A DNA stretch of 41,628 nt from Saccharospirillaceae bacterium (lineage in GTDB: Bacteria; Pseudomonadota; Gammaproteobacteria; Pseudomonadales; Natronospirillaceae): assembly GCA_007116635.1 (NCBI GenBank), contig SKIB01000010.1:1-41628 (forward strand), given 5' to 3'. Both the position numbers and the translations under genes were made by a program. Positions 35,394 through 41,628 of this stretch are shown here, piece by piece. Every line of letters starts with the position of its first letter. Position 1 is the first letter of the stretch. The notes beneath the pieces were generated by a model. It made no database searches. It was not told the DNA's origin and saw nothing but the letters and a program-made list of their open reading frames with translations.

Positions 35394-37166
35394 TCATTCA
35401 ACCTGCTGCAACAAAAACTGACGGATCCTAGCGGTAAAGAGCGGGCCGTATTCGATCAGTTTGCTTTGCCCCACACCACTGATCTTAGCAAACTGCTCCT
35501 GGCTTTGTGGCTGATTGGCCGCCATTTGCTGCAAGCTGGCGTCGGAGAACACCATGTAGGGCGGAATACTGCGCTCAGCGGCCAGTTCACGGCGCAGTAA
35601 ACGCAGGTCTTCAAACAGGGGCTGATGCTCACTGGCCAGCCAGGATTTTTGCTTCAAGCCCTGATGCTGCTGCAACAGGTTGAGCCGCACCTGCTGCTTG
35701 CCTTGCAGGATAGGGCGCGCCGCTTCTTGCAACATCAGGCCACCGTGCTCATTGAGCGACAAACAACCATGAGCCAGCAACCAGCGATACAGCCAGCGCC
35801 ACTGAACCTCAGACAGTTCGGTACCCAAGCCAAAGAGCGACAACTGCTGATGCGCCGCCTGCTTGATCTGCACCGACTGGCCCAACAGCAGGTCGATCAA
35901 ATAGCCCATGCCATAGCGCTGACCGGTGTGAAACACCGCCGACAAGGCCTTTTGCGCCGCCACCTGCACTTCCATCACCTCGGGTGGGTCTTGGCAATTA
36001 TCACAATAGCCGCAGGGCTCACTGGCTTGACCAAAGTGAGCCAACAGCAATTGCCGCCGGCAGCCCGTGGCCTCGCACACCTGCAGCATGGCCAGAAAAC
36101 GCTGCTGCTGATCGGCCAAACGCTCAGGTTGCTCACTCTGAGCCAGCAGACGCAGGCCACGCACCACATCATTGGTGCCATAAAACAGCAATGCCTGAGC
36201 CGGCAAGCCATCCCGCCCGGCACGGCCAGTTTCTTGGAAGTAGGCCTCAATCGACAAGGGCAGATCCATGTGAACAATGAAGCGTACATCGCGTTTGTCG
36301 ATGCCCATGCCAAAGGCAATGGTGGCCACCATGATCAGCTCTTCGGATTGCTTAAAGGCCTGCTGCCGCTGCCAACGCAGCTCGGCGTCTAAACCGGCGT
36401 GATACGCCAAGGCATTGAAGCCCTGTTTTTGCAGATCCTCGGCCAAGGTTTCCACTGCTTTGCGGGTGCGGCAATAGATGATGCCCGCCTGCTGCTTAAA
36501 GTCCGTTTTAAGATAACGGTATAACTGCCGTTTGGCATCGCGCTTGGCCTCAACCCGGAAAAAAATATTCTCGCGGTCAAAACCGGCATTAAAGCAGTGC
36601 GATAATTGCAATCGCTGGCAAATTTCTTGCTGGGTGCGCTGATCGGCAGTGGCGGTGAGCGCCAGGATGGGCACGCCCTGAAAGAGCGGCAGCAACTGGC
36701 TGAGCTGCAAGTAATCTTGGCGAAAATCATGACCCCACTGGCTGATGCAATGAGCCTCATCCACCGCGATCAAAGACAGGGGCTGTGCCGCCAACCATTG
36801 ACTGAAACCCGGTAATTGCAAACGCTCAGGGCTCAGGTAGAGCAAATCCAACTGCCCAGATTCCACCGCTTGGCGCAGCTGAATTTTATCACTCGCCGAC
36901 TGCTGGCCGTGCCAAGCCAGAGCGCGCACGCCAGACTGTTGTAAGGCCTGCACCTGATCCTGCATTAGGGCAATCAAGGGCGAAATCACCACCCCCAAAC
37001 CTGGGCGCGCCAAGGCCGGCACCTGATAACAGAGGCTCTTGCCACCACCGGTTGGCATGATCACCAGCGCCGACTGGCCGTCCAGTAAGTGGTCGACCAC
37101 TTGACGCTGCATGGGCCGGAACTGCTGAAAGCCAAAAATAGTTGATAATATCTGTTCTGCTGACAC
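35394..37166 (-). CDS. recQ: ATP-dependent DNA helicase RecQ
   Basis: 3'-5' DNA helicase of recombination and fork repair. The 590-residue protein has Walker A MPTGGGKSLCYQ near residue 37, motif II DEAHCISQWGHDFR, motif VI QETGRAGRDG, a zinc-binding region with CGYCDNC, the winged-helix RQC region, and a C-terminal HRDC domain ending near the stop. The open frame starts with TTG at 37202, but GTG at 37166 has AGAGG seven bases upstream and gives the family-typical start. It is divergent from the UPF0149 gene. Confidence 0.95.
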   Translation of the reverse strand: MSAEQILSTIFGFQQFRPMQRQVVDHLLDGQSALVIMPTGGGKSLCYQVPALARPGLGVVISPLIALMQDQVQALQQSGVRALAWHGQQSASDKIQLRQAVESGQLDLLYLSPERLQLPGFSQWLAAQPLSLIAVDEAHCISQWGHDFRQDYLQLSQLLPLFQGVPILALTATADQRTQQEICQRLQLSHCFNAGFDRENIFFRVEAKRDAKRQLYRYLKTDFKQQAGIIYCRTRKAVETLAEDLQKQGFNALAYHAGLDAELRWQRQQAFKQSEELIMVATIAFGMGIDKRDVRFIVHMDLPLSIEAYFQETGRAGRDGLPAQALLFYGTNDVVRGLRLLAQSEQPERLADQQQRFLAMLQVCEATGCRRQLLLAHFGQASEPCGYCDNCQDPPEVMEVQVAAQKALSAVFHTGQRYGMGYLIDLLLGQSVQIKQAAHQQLSLFGLGTELSEVQWRWLYRWLLAHGCLSLNEHGGLMLQEAARPILQGKQQVRLNLLQQHQGLKQKSWLASEHQPLFEDLRLLRRELAAERSIPPYMVFSDASLQQMAANQPQSQEQFAKISGVGQSKLIEYGPLFTARIRQFLLQQVE

Positions 37167-37219
37167 CAAATTGCCTCTAAGTGCGCTAGAATGCAGGTTC
37201 AAACTCTGGAGACAAGCGC

Positions 37220-37774
37220 ATGAGCCTTACCGAACAACAATGGCAACAATTGATTGAGTGCTTCGACAACGAAGACGCCCACGAACTGCTGCCGGATTTC
37301 CCCAATTTACACGGCCTGGCCACCGCCGCCGCTCTGGATGCAGAGCAACCAGGGCTTGACCTGCTGTGGAAGTCGATCTGCGACCCACTGCCGGTAGAAG
37401 AGCGCCCGAATGACCAGATCAAAGCTCTGGTGGGCATACTGCTCGAGGAGCTGCGCGCCGAACTGCACGCCGAGTGCCAACCTGGCCTGCCCTTCGACAA
37501 CGAGGATTCTAGCACAGAAGACAGCCGCATTTCTTGGTGTGTTGGCTTTATTGAGTGGGTCAGCGAGCGCGAGTGGGACATGGAAGACGAAGAAGCGGCC
37601 GCCAACCTGATGGAGCTGCTGTTGCCGATCCAGATTGGTAGCACCCTGTTTGATGACGACCCTGAGTTCACCGAACTGAAGCAAAACAAGCAATTGTGGC
37701 AGCAGATGATTAGTGAGATCCCTGAGGTGCTGACCGACCTGTATTTCTTACTGCACGGCGGCGAGCAGGCCTAA
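37220..37774 (+). CDS. UPF0149 (YgfB/YecA) family protein
   Basis: Small acidic cytoplasmic protein of the YgfB/YecA group. The 184 residues carry NLHGLATAAAL, SWCVGFIEWVSE, and the C-terminal SEIPEVLTDLYFLLHG pattern of the family. There is no SEC-C zinc motif at the C-terminus. In Pseudomonas YgfB has been tied to regulation of antibiotic-response genes, but that cannot be transferred here. It is five bases before the srkA gene and divergent from recQ. Confidence 0.83.
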   Translation: MSLTEQQWQQLIECFDNEDAHELLPDFPNLHGLATAAALDAEQPGLDLLWKSICDPLPVEERPNDQIKALVGILLEELRAELHAECQPGLPFDNEDSSTEDSRISWCVGFIEWVSEREWDMEDEEAAANLMELLLPIQIGSTLFDDDPEFTELKQNKQLWQQMISEIPEVLTDLYFLLHGGEQA

Positions 37775-37778
37775 GCTC

Positions 37779-38777
37779 ATGGCATCGGACCCGAGCTCAT
37801 CCGCTCACCCCTTTGAACGGCTAACGCCGGATTTCATTCTTGATGCCATTGAGGCTCAGGGCTTGATCTGCGATGGCCGTATCCTAGCGCTCAACAGCTA
37901 TGAGAATCGGGTCTACCAGATCGGCCTTGAAGAGCAACAGCCGATCATCGCCAAATTTTACCGCCCCGAGCGCTGGACGGATGAGCAAATCCTGGAAGAA
38001 CACCAGTTCTACTTTGATTTACAGGCCCAAGAGCTGTCGGTAGTGCCGCCCATGCTGCTAGCAGAGCAAAGCCTGCTGCACTATCAAGGCTTTCGCCTGT
38101 CGTTATTCCTCCGCCGTGGCGGACGCGCGCCAGAACTGGACAATCCTGACCATCTGTTCCGCTTGGGCAATACCCTTGGCCGCCTGCATCTGGTGGGTGC
38201 GGCTCGGCCCTTTGTCAGCAGGCCGACACTGGACATCGCCTCCTTTGGCCATGACAGCATTGAGCTGCTGCTGCGCGACTTCATCCCGGATTCGTTGCGC
38301 CAAGCCTATCAAAGCCTAACCAGCGACCTAATGCGCCACATTGAAAACAGCTTTGCTCAGTGCCAAGGCATTCACTACCTACGGGTACATGGCGATTGTC
38401 ATGCTGGCAACCTACTGTGGCGCGACGACCAAGCCCACTTTGTTGACTTTGACGACGCCCGCATGGCACCAGCAATTCAAGACATCTGGATGCTGCTGAC
38501 CGAAACCGACCGCCTGCTGCGCGAGCAGCAACTGGCCGAGGTCATGGCTGGCTATCAAGAATTTTCCGACTTTGATCCACGCGAACTGCACCTGATCGAA
38601 CCGCTGCGCACCCTAAGAATGCTGCACTACAGCGCTTGGCTGGCCAGACGCTGGCAAGACCCCGCCTTCCCGCTCAACTTCCCTTGGTTCAACAGCGAGC
38701 GCTATTGGGGCCAACACATTCTGCAGCTGCGCGAGCAACTCAGCGCCCTGCAAGAGCCGGTGTTACGCTTGTTGTAA
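37779..38777 (+). CDS. srkA: Stress response serine/threonine kinase SrkA (YihE)
   Basis: Cytoplasmic protein kinase with a choline-kinase-like fold, linked in E. coli to protection against stress-induced death. The 332 residues start with FERLTPDFILDAIEAQG, have the ATP-binding Lys in IIAKFYRPERW, the catalytic loop HGDCHAGNLLW and the metal-binding Asp in FVDFDDARMAP. Length matches the E. coli protein (328). In enterobacteria the gene precedes dsbA; here it follows the UPF0149 gene and precedes an OpgC-like gene. Confidence 0.92.
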   Translation: MASDPSSSAHPFERLTPDFILDAIEAQGLICDGRILALNSYENRVYQIGLEEQQPIIAKFYRPERWTDEQILEEHQFYFDLQAQELSVVPPMLLAEQSLLHYQGFRLSLFLRRGGRAPELDNPDHLFRLGNTLGRLHLVGAARPFVSRPTLDIASFGHDSIELLLRDFIPDSLRQAYQSLTSDLMRHIENSFAQCQGIHYLRVHGDCHAGNLLWRDDQAHFVDFDDARMAPAIQDIWMLLTETDRLLREQQLAEVMAGYQEFSDFDPRELHLIEPLRTLRMLHYSAWLARRWQDPAFPLNFPWFNSERYWGQHILQLREQLSALQEPVLRLL

Positions 38778-38814
38778 GCAAAAAATCAAATAGGACCACA
38801 GTCAAGGAATCTGC

Positions 38815-39930
38815 ATGAACAATCGTAACCTAGCTCTCGACGGCCTACGCGGTCTATTTCTGGTCATCATGGCGGTCAACCACCTCTTTGGTGGCTTTGT
38901 ACGCCGCTTTACTGCCGAACCCTTTGGCCCTGCCTCTGCGGCCGAAGGCTTTGTTCTACTCAGTGGCATCATGTTTGCCATGGTCTATGGCCAGCGCAAA
39001 GACTTAGCCCAACTGACCAAGCAACGCCTGTGGTTTGTCTATCGTTGGCAAATCATCGGTGTGCTGGCCATCTTTGCCAGCTGCTTCTTAGCTCCTAGCT
39101 TTTATGAGCATATTTGGGCACCCTACTTTGGCCTCGCCGAGGTCAAACCACATTTTTGGCAGGTTTTGATTGCCAGCCTGACTCTGACCTATGTGCCAAG
39201 CTATCAGGATGTGTTGGTGATCTACCTTCTATCCATTGCTCTGGCTGGCATTGGTTTGCATTTGCTGCGCCACGGCCTGGGCTGGCTGTGGCTACTGATA
39301 TCGGGCTTGCTCTGGCTGAGCGCCAAATGGCTAAATGCCGACCTACTTAACCCCATACTCAACCTAGTGCTTCCAGACATAAGCGCAAGCCCTGGCTACT
39401 TCGATATTCTGGCTTGGCAATTCCTGTTCCAAATTGGTCTGGTGCTGGGCTACCAAGCCAAGTACCAAGAACGCAACTTTTATGTCGACAACAGGCTGTT
39501 TAACATTGGTCTAGTGGCCAGCATTGCTCTGATCACCTTGCTGTGGCAATTGCACAAAAACCAAGTGCTGGACATTCAGATTTTCTTCTCATTCTCCGAC
39601 AGCCCATGGCATGCTCTACTAGGCAACAATGCTCCAGAGCTAGGCTTAATGCGCATCGGCTACAGCCTGATGCTGGCTTATGCAGCCCTTCTGCTGGTGA
39701 AATTCCTGCCACAACTGCTGAGCGGCAAGTATTTTGTCTTTTTGGGCCAGCATTCCATTCAGGTGTATGTGTTCCATGCCGTGGCGGTGTACTGGCTCAG
39801 TGTGGTCGTCTACCCCATCAACCAGCAATTCTGGTGGGCTGACCTGCTGATCTCCATCGGCTTTGCCCTGTTATTGCTGCTGCCTGCCTACCTGCATCAC
39901 AGATGGCAGCGGCGTACTAAGCACGGTTAA
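38815..39930 (+). CDS. opgC: OpgC-like membrane acyltransferase
   Basis: Polytopic membrane protein of the OpgC family, which in E. coli adds succinyl groups to osmoregulated periplasmic glucans. The 371 residues have about ten hydrophobic segments; the N-terminal LALDGLRGLFLVIMAVNHL and SAAEGFVLLSGIMFAMVYG, and a His in GQHSIQVYVFHAVAVYW near the C-terminus, fit the family. No opgG/opgH genes are nearby, so the acceptor may be another glycan. It starts 37 bases after srkA and follows an AAGGA motif. Confidence 0.83.
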   Translation: MNNRNLALDGLRGLFLVIMAVNHLFGGFVRRFTAEPFGPASAAEGFVLLSGIMFAMVYGQRKDLAQLTKQRLWFVYRWQIIGVLAIFASCFLAPSFYEHIWAPYFGLAEVKPHFWQVLIASLTLTYVPSYQDVLVIYLLSIALAGIGLHLLRHGLGWLWLLISGLLWLSAKWLNADLLNPILNLVLPDISASPGYFDILAWQFLFQIGLVLGYQAKYQERNFYVDNRLFNIGLVASIALITLLWQLHKNQVLDIQIFFSFSDSPWHALLGNNAPELGLMRIGYSLMLAYAALLLVKFLPQLLSGKYFVFLGQHSIQVYVFHAVAVYWLSVVVYPINQQFWWADLLISIGFALLLLLPAYLHHRWQRRTKHG

Positions 39931-40026
39931 AGTGGTTGAACGCAAACTACCGATAGAAGCTTGGGCGACCTAAATCAAGCGACATAGGACTGATACAGGC
40001 CGCCCTGGCTTCCTTTCATTTGTTGA

Positions 40027-40164
40027 TTAATGAACGACTTGAATCATGCTAACAACTTGATCGAAATTCAAACGCAGCCATATCAACCCAAGGGTGCTAA
40101 CAACAAACAACGAGGTGACTGCTACCAGAAGTATGCGATCCGATAATTTGATTCGCTTGATCAT
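40027..40164 (-). CDS. Small membrane peptide coupled to the ABC operon (45 residues)
   Basis: A short reading frame not resembling anything I recognise. It starts at an ATG overlapping the GntR stop by four bases (ATGA), with AGGAG just upstream inside the GntR coding end, and ends in TAA. The peptide starts MIKRIKLSDR (basic), then has one hydrophobic helix (about 11-30) and a short polar tail ending QVVH. The overlap and ribosome-binding site mirror the other junctions of the operon, which argues that it is translated. It may modulate the ABC permease; that is inference. Confidence 0.6.
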   Translation of the reverse strand: MIKRIKLSDRILLVAVTSLFVVSTLGLIWLRLNFDQVVSMIQVVH

Positions 40165-40532
40165 ATTTTTTCTCCTATGAACTGTGCGTAAAGCTGGCTT
40201 AGATCTTCAGGCGTTATCGCAAGAAGGCTGGCTTCGTGAAATAGCTTTGGTAATTTACTTTCTACAAATGATTTACGCATGGCTTGCTTAATTTTTTCCT
40301 TACCCTGTTCACTGACAAAGTAGCCCACACCACGCTTGTTATAAATAACCTCATTTTCTTGCAAATATGCAAAAGAACGCATTACTGTATTTGGGTTGAC
40401 CTGCACCATGCTAGCCACCTCTCGAATAGAGGGTATGCGTTCCTCAGCTGGCCATTCATCGATAAGAATTTTTTCCGACATAAAGTCAGCCACCTGCAGG
40501 TATATTGCACTGGTTGAATCAAACTCGATCAT
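40161..40532 (-). CDS. GntR family transcriptional regulator (YtrA type)
   Basis: Short DNA-binding repressor. The 123 residues are a winged helix-turn-helix (about 5-75) with IPSIREVASMVQVNPNTVMRS as recognition region and a wing at VIYNKRGVGYFV, followed by a short helical dimerisation tail, the layout of YtrA-type GntR proteins that control ABC exporters. It overlaps the permease gene by four bases and the small peptide by four, and is probably an autoregulator of this operon, whose promoter is outside the window. Confidence 0.92.
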   Translation of the reverse strand: MIEFDSTSAIYLQVADFMSEKILIDEWPAEERIPSIREVASMVQVNPNTVMRSFAYLQENEVIYNKRGVGYFVSEQGKEKIKQAMRKSFVESKLPKLFHEASLLAITPEDLSQLYAQFIGEKI

Positions 40533-41323
40533 AACTCCATCTCCTTTAGGCGAAGATACGATAAGCCCCAGAAGAAAATGAAGTAACTCAAAGTGACGAT
40601 ATTGATTAGATATTTAAAAGCGCCATTACTGGAAAACTCTAGACCTTCCTCTGTGATACGAACCAAGGCCCCAATGGTCAGCACTGAGTTTTCAGCCCAG
40701 TCGTCGAATACTGAGGGAAACGAATATTCTAAGCCTGAGAATAATAAGTCCACCAAGAAACCGAGATAGACCAAAAATATCAGCATTAGAATAGAAAGAG
40801 CAGCAAAGGCTTTTAAGATTGGCCTTTTGTTAAAATAAATGGCAGCAAAGAACATAAGTGGATGAACAGTAAGATAGACCCTTAGCAAAAACCAGCCTGT
40901 CTCACTCAATGGATTGAAAACTGGCAGTAACTGACTCCAGCCTGTCACAAACAAGAACAAGTTTGTTAACAAGGTCGCAGCCACCAATACCAGTAGAAAA
41001 ATTATCGGAACAATTACCAAACTGGTCAAAAAATTACTCAACCACTTGTCGGTGACTGTTGCCGGCAGCGTCAACCACTGATAGGCAACCTTCTCTTTCT
41101 TAAATTCACTAAAGCTATGGCCACCCATTTCAAGTACAGCAATGATAAACATGCCGATGGCAAAACCAGCATACTGTTGATTATCAATTATGGGGTCTAT
41201 GAGTTGAGCAACAACCAAAAAAAGAATCAATATCGCTAAGGTTAAACCTACGTCTTTCCATAATCGATTGGTTGATAACGATTGCTTGGCCAGAATTAAC
41301 TGATAAATGGTTACTGTGTTCAT
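40529..41323 (-). CDS. ABC-2 type transporter permease
   Basis: Membrane subunit of an ABC exporter. The 264 residues hold about six hydrophobic segments (about 25-45, 55-75, 98-130, 148-165, 180-200 and 240-258) and no catalytic motif. The arrangement with an ATPase and YtrA-type regulator resembles bacilli-type ytr/bcr exporters. Overlaps of four bases on both sides indicate strict stoichiometric translation. The exported substrate is unknown. Confidence 0.85.
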   Translation of the reverse strand: MNTVTIYQLILAKQSLSTNRLWKDVGLTLAILILFLVVAQLIDPIIDNQQYAGFAIGMFIIAVLEMGGHSFSEFKKEKVAYQWLTLPATVTDKWLSNFLTSLVIVPIIFLLVLVAATLLTNLFLFVTGWSQLLPVFNPLSETGWFLLRVYLTVHPLMFFAAIYFNKRPILKAFAALSILMLIFLVYLGFLVDLLFSGLEYSFPSVFDDWAENSVLTIGALVRITEEGLEFSSNGAFKYLINIVTLSYFIFFWGLSYLRLKEMEL

Positions 41324-41628
41324 TGCACTGACTCCTTGGTGATGGCTTTAATCAACCCCTGGTAGTTATTATGAAAACTGTTAAACAACAGCTCTAGATC
41401 AATATCCGTTGCCTGAGGTCGACCACCTTCAACAATGGCGACATGCGAACCCATCCGCAGTTCAGTGTACAAAACGGCCTGATCCTCAGCAGGATTAATG
41501 ACTTGCGAAATAACATCGGGCAGCGCACCCAAATCAAACCAATGGGCGTGCTGTTCGTTCATCATCACAACCGAGTCAATGATAGAGTCCAGGTCACGTA
41601 CCTGGTGCGTGCAAATCAAAAAGGTTTG
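41320..41628 (-). CDS. ABC transporter ATP-binding protein (C-terminal part only)
   Basis: The gene runs off the right edge, so only about 102 C-terminal residues are seen. The reading frame is open to the edge; FLICTHQVRDLDSIIDSVVMM holds the switch-region His of ABC ATPases, and the remaining 75 residues form a helical tail. The Walker and signature motifs would lie outside the window. It is followed by the permease with an ATGA overlap. Confidence 0.82.
   Translation of the reverse strand, partial: QTFLICTHQVRDLDSIIDSVVMMNEQHAHWFDLGALPDVISQVINPAEDQAVLYTELRMGSHVAIVEGGRPQATDIDLELLFNSFHNNYQGLIKAITKESVQ

Noticed and set aside
35625-36392. 255-residue open frame on the + strand opposite recQ
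   Set aside because: It is the antisense shadow of a well-conserved recQ gene, has a low-complexity Gln/Leu/His composition, and no ribosome-binding site.
37186-37689. 167-residue Ser-rich open frame on the - strand
   Set aside because: Antisense to the UPF0149 gene; Ser-rich composition is a typical effect of reading the wrong strand.

Overview
The window looks like a chromosomal segment of a gammaproteobacterium, probably Pseudomonadales/Oceanospirillales-like. This rests on recalled gene order: ptpA-kdsB-lpxK-exbD-exbB-comEC, a DUF2062 gene and lolD-lolC at the left, and lptG-lptF divergent from pepA-holC-valS in the middle, both resemble Pseudomonas. The proteins include lipid A/Kdo and LPS-export functions typical of a Gram-negative envelope. 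Coding density is high, neighbouring genes often overlap by 4-8 bases, and I see no insertion sequence, integrase, CRISPR array or rRNA operon. The DNA is mostly core genome, with a few accessory touches.

Layout. 1-8.1 kb: a leftward envelope block (low-molecular-weight tyrosine phosphatase, KdsB, LpxK, ExbD, ExbB, ComEC, then LolD and LolC/E), interrupted by a rightward DUF2062 gene. 8.2-15.3 kb: a rightward run with a PilZ-like protein, agmatine-to-putrescine enzymes (AguA, AguB), exonuclease III, and a complete TRAP transporter (TatT lipoprotein, DctP, DctQ, DctM). 15.4-24.1 kb: TrhO, a YfaZ-like outer-membrane protein, a UMF1-type MFS protein, an OlsB-like acyltransferase, an unknown 108-residue protein with a short asparaginase, the HrpB helicase, DgkA and an RDD membrane protein. 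24.3-31.4 kb: LptG/LptF facing PepA-HolC-ValS. 31.4-33.4 kb: a membrane diguanylate cyclase, SlyD and tRNA-Arg(CCT). 33.4-39.9 kb: a 407-base gene-free stretch with iterated TTTTAAGGGG motifs, a photolyase, RecQ, a UPF0149 protein, the SrkA kinase and an OpgC-like acyltransferase. 40.0-41.6 kb: a leftward ABC exporter operon (partial ATPase, permease, GntR/YtrA-type regulator, and a 45-residue membrane peptide), all joined by 4-base ATGA overlaps.

Themes. Much of the window serves envelope building and maintenance: lipid A phosphorylation, Kdo activation, LPS transport, lipoprotein release, lipid recycling by DgkA, and possible glucan modification. The rest is tRNA charging or modification (ValS, TrhO, tRNA-Arg), DNA repair (XthA, RecQ, photolyase), polyamine synthesis and import.

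The points most worth following up are: a ComEC whose C-terminal domain has lost the recognisable metallo-beta-lactamase motifs; the G-rich iterated repeat next to tRNA-Arg; a long imperfect inverted repeat between the photolyase and recQ; the small translationally coupled membrane peptide at the end of the ABC operon; and a lol locus with only one permease gene. No clearly new multi-gene defence or biosynthetic system is evident.
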